From CAWDVH01 sp963805705 (GTDB lineage Bacteria > Actinomycetota > Actinomycetes > Streptosporangiales > Streptosporangiaceae), in contig CAWDVH010000001.1 of the NCBI GenBank assembly GCA_963805705.1, positions 2,891,645-2,955,644 of the forward strand: a stretch of 64,000 nucleotides of DNA. The letters run 5' to 3'. Each line of letters starts with the position of its first letter. Positions within the stretch are counted from its first letter, which is position 1. Both the position numbers and the translations under genes were made by a program. The notes beneath the pieces are model-generated. The model made no database searches. It saw nothing but the letters and a program-made list of their open reading frames with translations, and had not been told where the DNA came from. Of the stretch, positions 61,252 through 64,000 are shown piece after piece.

Positions 61252-62984
61252 TCAGTAGGGGTATTCGGGGATGACGTCGGACTGCCTGGCGTCGAGCCGC
61301 AGCTCGCCCGGAGCGCCGGCGGGCACGGCGGGGCGGTGCGGCCTGATCGGGTTGACGCGTTCGTAGCCGGAACCCAGCGGCGGCCTGGCGTCTGGCTCGG
61401 TCTTGTTCGGCCACAGCGACATCGCCCGCTCGACCAGGGCCGTGATGGTCAGTGACGGGTTCACTCCCGGGTTGGCCGGCATGACGCTTCCGTCCATGAC
61501 GTGCAGCCCCGGCTGGCCGAACACACGCAGGTAAGGGTCGACGGCGCCGCTGTCGCCGCTCTCACCGATCGGGATCCCGCCGACGAAGTGCGCCGAGGCG
61601 CCGCGGTTGATGATCTCGAAGAGCAGCGCGCCTTCGCGGCTGCCCATCTTCTCGGCCAGCCGGCTGACGAACTTCTCGACGACCGGGATGTGCACCGCGG
61701 GCGGCGCGCCGGCGCCGGCCGGCTCCGCAGCCGGTCGTCGTCCCAGTACAGCTCAATGGAGGTGTCCGTGGTCTGCGAGCACAGCATGATGACGGTCCGC
61801 TCGGACCAGTGGCGTGCGTCGTCGAAACCCAGGACCCGGCCCGGGTGCTCGACCAGGTCCTTGACAAACGAAGTCGTCGGGTGCTTCTGCGCACCGTCGC
61901 GGTGCTCGTTCACCAGATAGGCGAACAGGTCACTGCCCACCCCCCAGTAGACCGGCTCGATGCTGGTCACGGGGTCGGGCCAGACGCCGGAGGTGATCGA
62001 CACCGATCCCGGCGTGAGCCGGATCTTCTCCGGGTCCCGCTCCCACTCCTCATGGGTCCTGGTGACCGCCAGAAGCTGCTCGGAGTTCGTCCGGGCCCGC
62101 TGCCCGAGCTGGCCGGACAGGCCGGTCAGGCGGCCGGTGTGCTGCATGTGGTGCAGGAGCTTGGCTGAGCCGTACGCGTGCGCGGCGACGATGACCTGTT
62201 CCGCGGTGTAGGTGTGGTGGTGGAGGTGCTCGGCCCGCTGGGTCCAGCCGGGATGGCGGGCACGGACCTCGAACCCGCCTCCGGCGAGCGGTGCGAGGTC
62301 ATACACCTCGTGCAGCTCGCGGACCTCGGCGCCGAGTCTCTCGGCCAGGTAGAGATAGTTGGTCGTCAGCTTGTTCTTGGCGTTGTGCCCGCAGCCGTTG
62401 TTGCAGTTGCCGCACGAGATGCATCCGGTCCGCCGGGGTCCGGCGCCGCCGAAGTACGGGTCCTCAGCCTCGACGCCGGGGCGGCCGAAGTAGACCCCCA
62501 CCGGGGTTTTGTTGAACGTCTCCCCCCGGCCCATCTCGGTCGCGACGTCCTTCATGTAGCGGTCCACATCGGTGGGCAGGTACGGGTAGCGCACGACGCC
62601 GAGCATCCGGCTGGCCTGGTCGATGTAAGGGGCCAGCTCGCCGGCCCAGTCCGTGATGCCCGCCCACTCCGGCGCGTCGAAGAACTTCCGCGGCGGGACA
62701 TACAGCGTGTTGCCGTAGACATGCGAGCCGCCGCCCACGCCCGCACCGCACAGGACGAGCACGTCGTCGAGGTACTCGATCCTCTGGATTCCGTACAGCT
62801 CGGCGGCCGGGAACCACAAGAATCCCGGCAGGTCCCACTGGGTCTTCGGGATGTCTTTGTCCTTCCAACGCCTGCCGGACTCCAGGACACCGACCCGGTA
62901 ACCCTTTTCCGCGGCCCGCAGCGCGGCGACGCTTCCGCCGAACCCCGAGCCGATGATCAGCACGTCGTAGTCGAAGCCCGCCAT
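61252..62984 (-). pseudogene. GMC oxidoreductase (cholesterol oxidase-like) with frameshift
   Basis: From the ATG at 62984 a flavoprotein runs for ~418 residues: FAD motif IIGSGFGGSVAALRA near 9-24, GAGVGGGSHVYGN, and a Cys-rich CISCGNCNNGCGHNAKN. Near 61,715-61,735, after DDDRLR, the frame degenerates, and the adjacent frame continues with AVHIPVVEKFVSRLAEKMG, HFVGGIPIGE, the catalytic-region VMDGSVMPANPGVNPSLTI and the stop at 61252. One indel in a GC-rich run breaks the gene or is an assembly error. The intact protein would have ~575 residues, normal for the family. Confidence 0.8.
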
Positions 62985-63172
62985 GAGCTCTGTCCTCTCT
63001 GGTCGTTGCCGCTGGCTGGGTTACTGTCGCGCCGGGGGGTGGGGAGGCCGGCGAGGCGCTGGGCTCCGCCGAGCGGAGGGGACGATGATGGTCAGCCCCG
63101 AGACCTTGCCCCGCCGGCTCCCGACCCGGCCGGCGCTCTGCACCGGCGGTTGCAGTCCGCTGGCCCAGCCGG

Positions 63173-64000
63173 TTATCCGGCGGCCCAGAACCCGCAGTGG
63201 TGCGCGGCGGCGAAGTTCGTCTCGACCGTGGACTGCATCGGTACGAGCGACAGCACCCTGGTCCCGTTGAACCCCGGCCAGGGCAGCGCGGCCGACGACG
63301 GGTTGCCGGTCCCGGCGAAGCTGGCCCAGTCCGTCCGCATACTGGCCGCGAGCGCCTGCTGGCCGGGGTTAAGCACGACCGGCATGTTCGGCAGGTCGAA
63401 CAGATACGGGAGTTCTGCCCCGTGCGTCGCCTGGCCCAGGCCGAATCCCGGCGCGGCGTCGTCGTTGAACTGGTAGGCGTAGGTCGGGACGCCGCGCGCG
63501 GCGGTCCAGCGGTCCACCTGCAGGGCCGGGCACGCGAAGCTCGCGTCCGAGACGGCGAGGCCGAAGACCTCGTCCGGCCTCGTCGGGTCGGCGCTGAGCG
63601 GGTACACGGCCGCGATCGCCGCGGCCCGAGCGGGTGACACGCCCAGGGCCTGGGCAATGTCAGCCTCGTAGGTTGCCTCGCTGCCGTCCAGCGGCGCGGC
63701 CAGCGGTATATTCGTCCCCTGGCTCACGGTCAGCTTCAGGCCGTCGACGAAGAGCAGTTCCTCGTCGTGGGTGATGCCGTTGATGACCGGCACCCGGGCG
63801 AACTGCCCGCGGGCCAGCGCCGCCCCGATCGGCTGGGGCAGCACCGCGCCGTCGACGACACCGGGAATCTCGACGCCGAACTTGCTGACCAGGTCACTGA
63901 CCGGCACGTTGCGCAGGCACGCCGCGCTCTGGCCCGGGCAGCCGACGGCCGTGGCGAACATCTCGCCGGCCGTCTCGGCCGTGGCCAGCGGCCGCTGGTT
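63173..64000 (-). CDS. Carboxylesterase type B, C-terminal part (5' end outside window)
   Basis: The frame is open to the window edge, so this is the last ~275 residues of a type-B carboxylesterase (para-nitrobenzyl esterase-like). The acidic triad region is GITHDEELLF and the His lies in THGAELPYLFD. The C-terminal TDWASFAGTGNPSS and WPGFNGTRVLSL segments are typical. The serine elbow would be upstream of the window. It is in the same orientation as the GMC gene, ~190 bp before it. Confidence 0.9.
   Translation of the reverse strand, partial: NQRPLATAETAGEMFATAVGCPGQSAACLRNVPVSDLVSKFGVEIPGVVDGAVLPQPIGAALARGQFARVPVINGITHDEELLFVDGLKLTVSQGTNIPLAAPLDGSEATYEADIAQALGVSPARAAAIAAVYPLSADPTRPDEVFGLAVSDASFACPALQVDRWTAARGVPTYAYQFNDDAAPGFGLGQATHGAELPYLFDLPNMPVVLNPGQQALAASMRTDWASFAGTGNPSSAALPWPGFNGTRVLSLVPMQSTVETNFAAAHHCGFWAAG

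Overview
The window reads as a high-GC actinomycete chromosome segment. Evidence for this is the gene order tig-clpP1-clpP2-clpX, valS-folC-DUF4233, mreBCD-mrdA-rodA, the TIGR03960/TIGR03936 pair followed by RNase E, rplU-rpmA-obgE and nadD-rsfS-phosphatase, together with frequent GTG starts, ATGA/GTGA overlaps and several leaderless-looking promoters. The genus cannot be fixed from sequence alone. Two usual neighbours are missing from their expected places: ndk (between folC/DUF4233 and mreB) and proB/proA (between obgE and nadD).

Region 1 (1-40,740) is mostly core. It holds the Clp protease and unfoldase genes with a ClgR-type box. A four-gene minus-strand ABC exporter operon follows, with two very large FtsX-like permeases and one ATPase carrying an AbrB-like tail. 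Next come valyl-tRNA synthetase and folate synthesis, the rod-shape/elongasome operon (with a 24-bp tandem repeat between mreD and mrdA), a TauE-like permease, the radical SAM/DUF2344 pair, and RNase E, whose disordered N-terminus is split by an apparent frameshift. The region ends with ribosomal proteins L21/L27, ObgE, a HelD-like helicase behind an unusually AT-rich upstream region, an M48 protease, a PaaK-like ligase, an SDR, NadD, RsfS, a histidine phosphatase and tRNA-Ala(GGC).

Region 2 (40,741 to about 50,450) is an integration hotspot at the 3' end of tRNA-Ala. A 46-bp copy of the tRNA 3' half recurs exactly at 50,014 and, with one base missing, at 43,102. The first and last copies are each followed by about 390 bp of similar sequence starting with three spaced AGTGACT heptamers. 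Two more heptamer-like sites lie just left of the 50,014 copy, as expected for integrase arm sites. No integrase is present. The cargo is mostly decayed: a broken IS1634-type transposase, another transposase tail, an NhaA-thioredoxin fusion, a fused CaCA-type exchanger, a frameshifted mobile-element gene, a broken XRE regulator and a leaderless MNT-HEPN pair. It resembles a cis-mobilizable remnant or an accretion of several elements.

Region 3 (50,866-64,000) is an accessory oxidative and hydrolytic cluster, nearly all on the minus strand: DUF302, SDR, alpha/beta hydrolase, SRPBCC, epoxide hydrolase, a large LuxR/LAL-type regulator, a divergent SDR, an MBL-fold hydrolase, a VOC protein, a Rieske protein with a Cys-x-Cys first motif, a frameshifted GMC oxidoreductase and a carboxylesterase cut by the window edge. 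A shared GGGAATACCCTGGT sequence in front of the epoxide hydrolase gene and in the LAL/SDR divergent region may be the LAL regulator's operator. Several very short coupled ORFs look like ends of deleted genes, so the cluster has been eroded.
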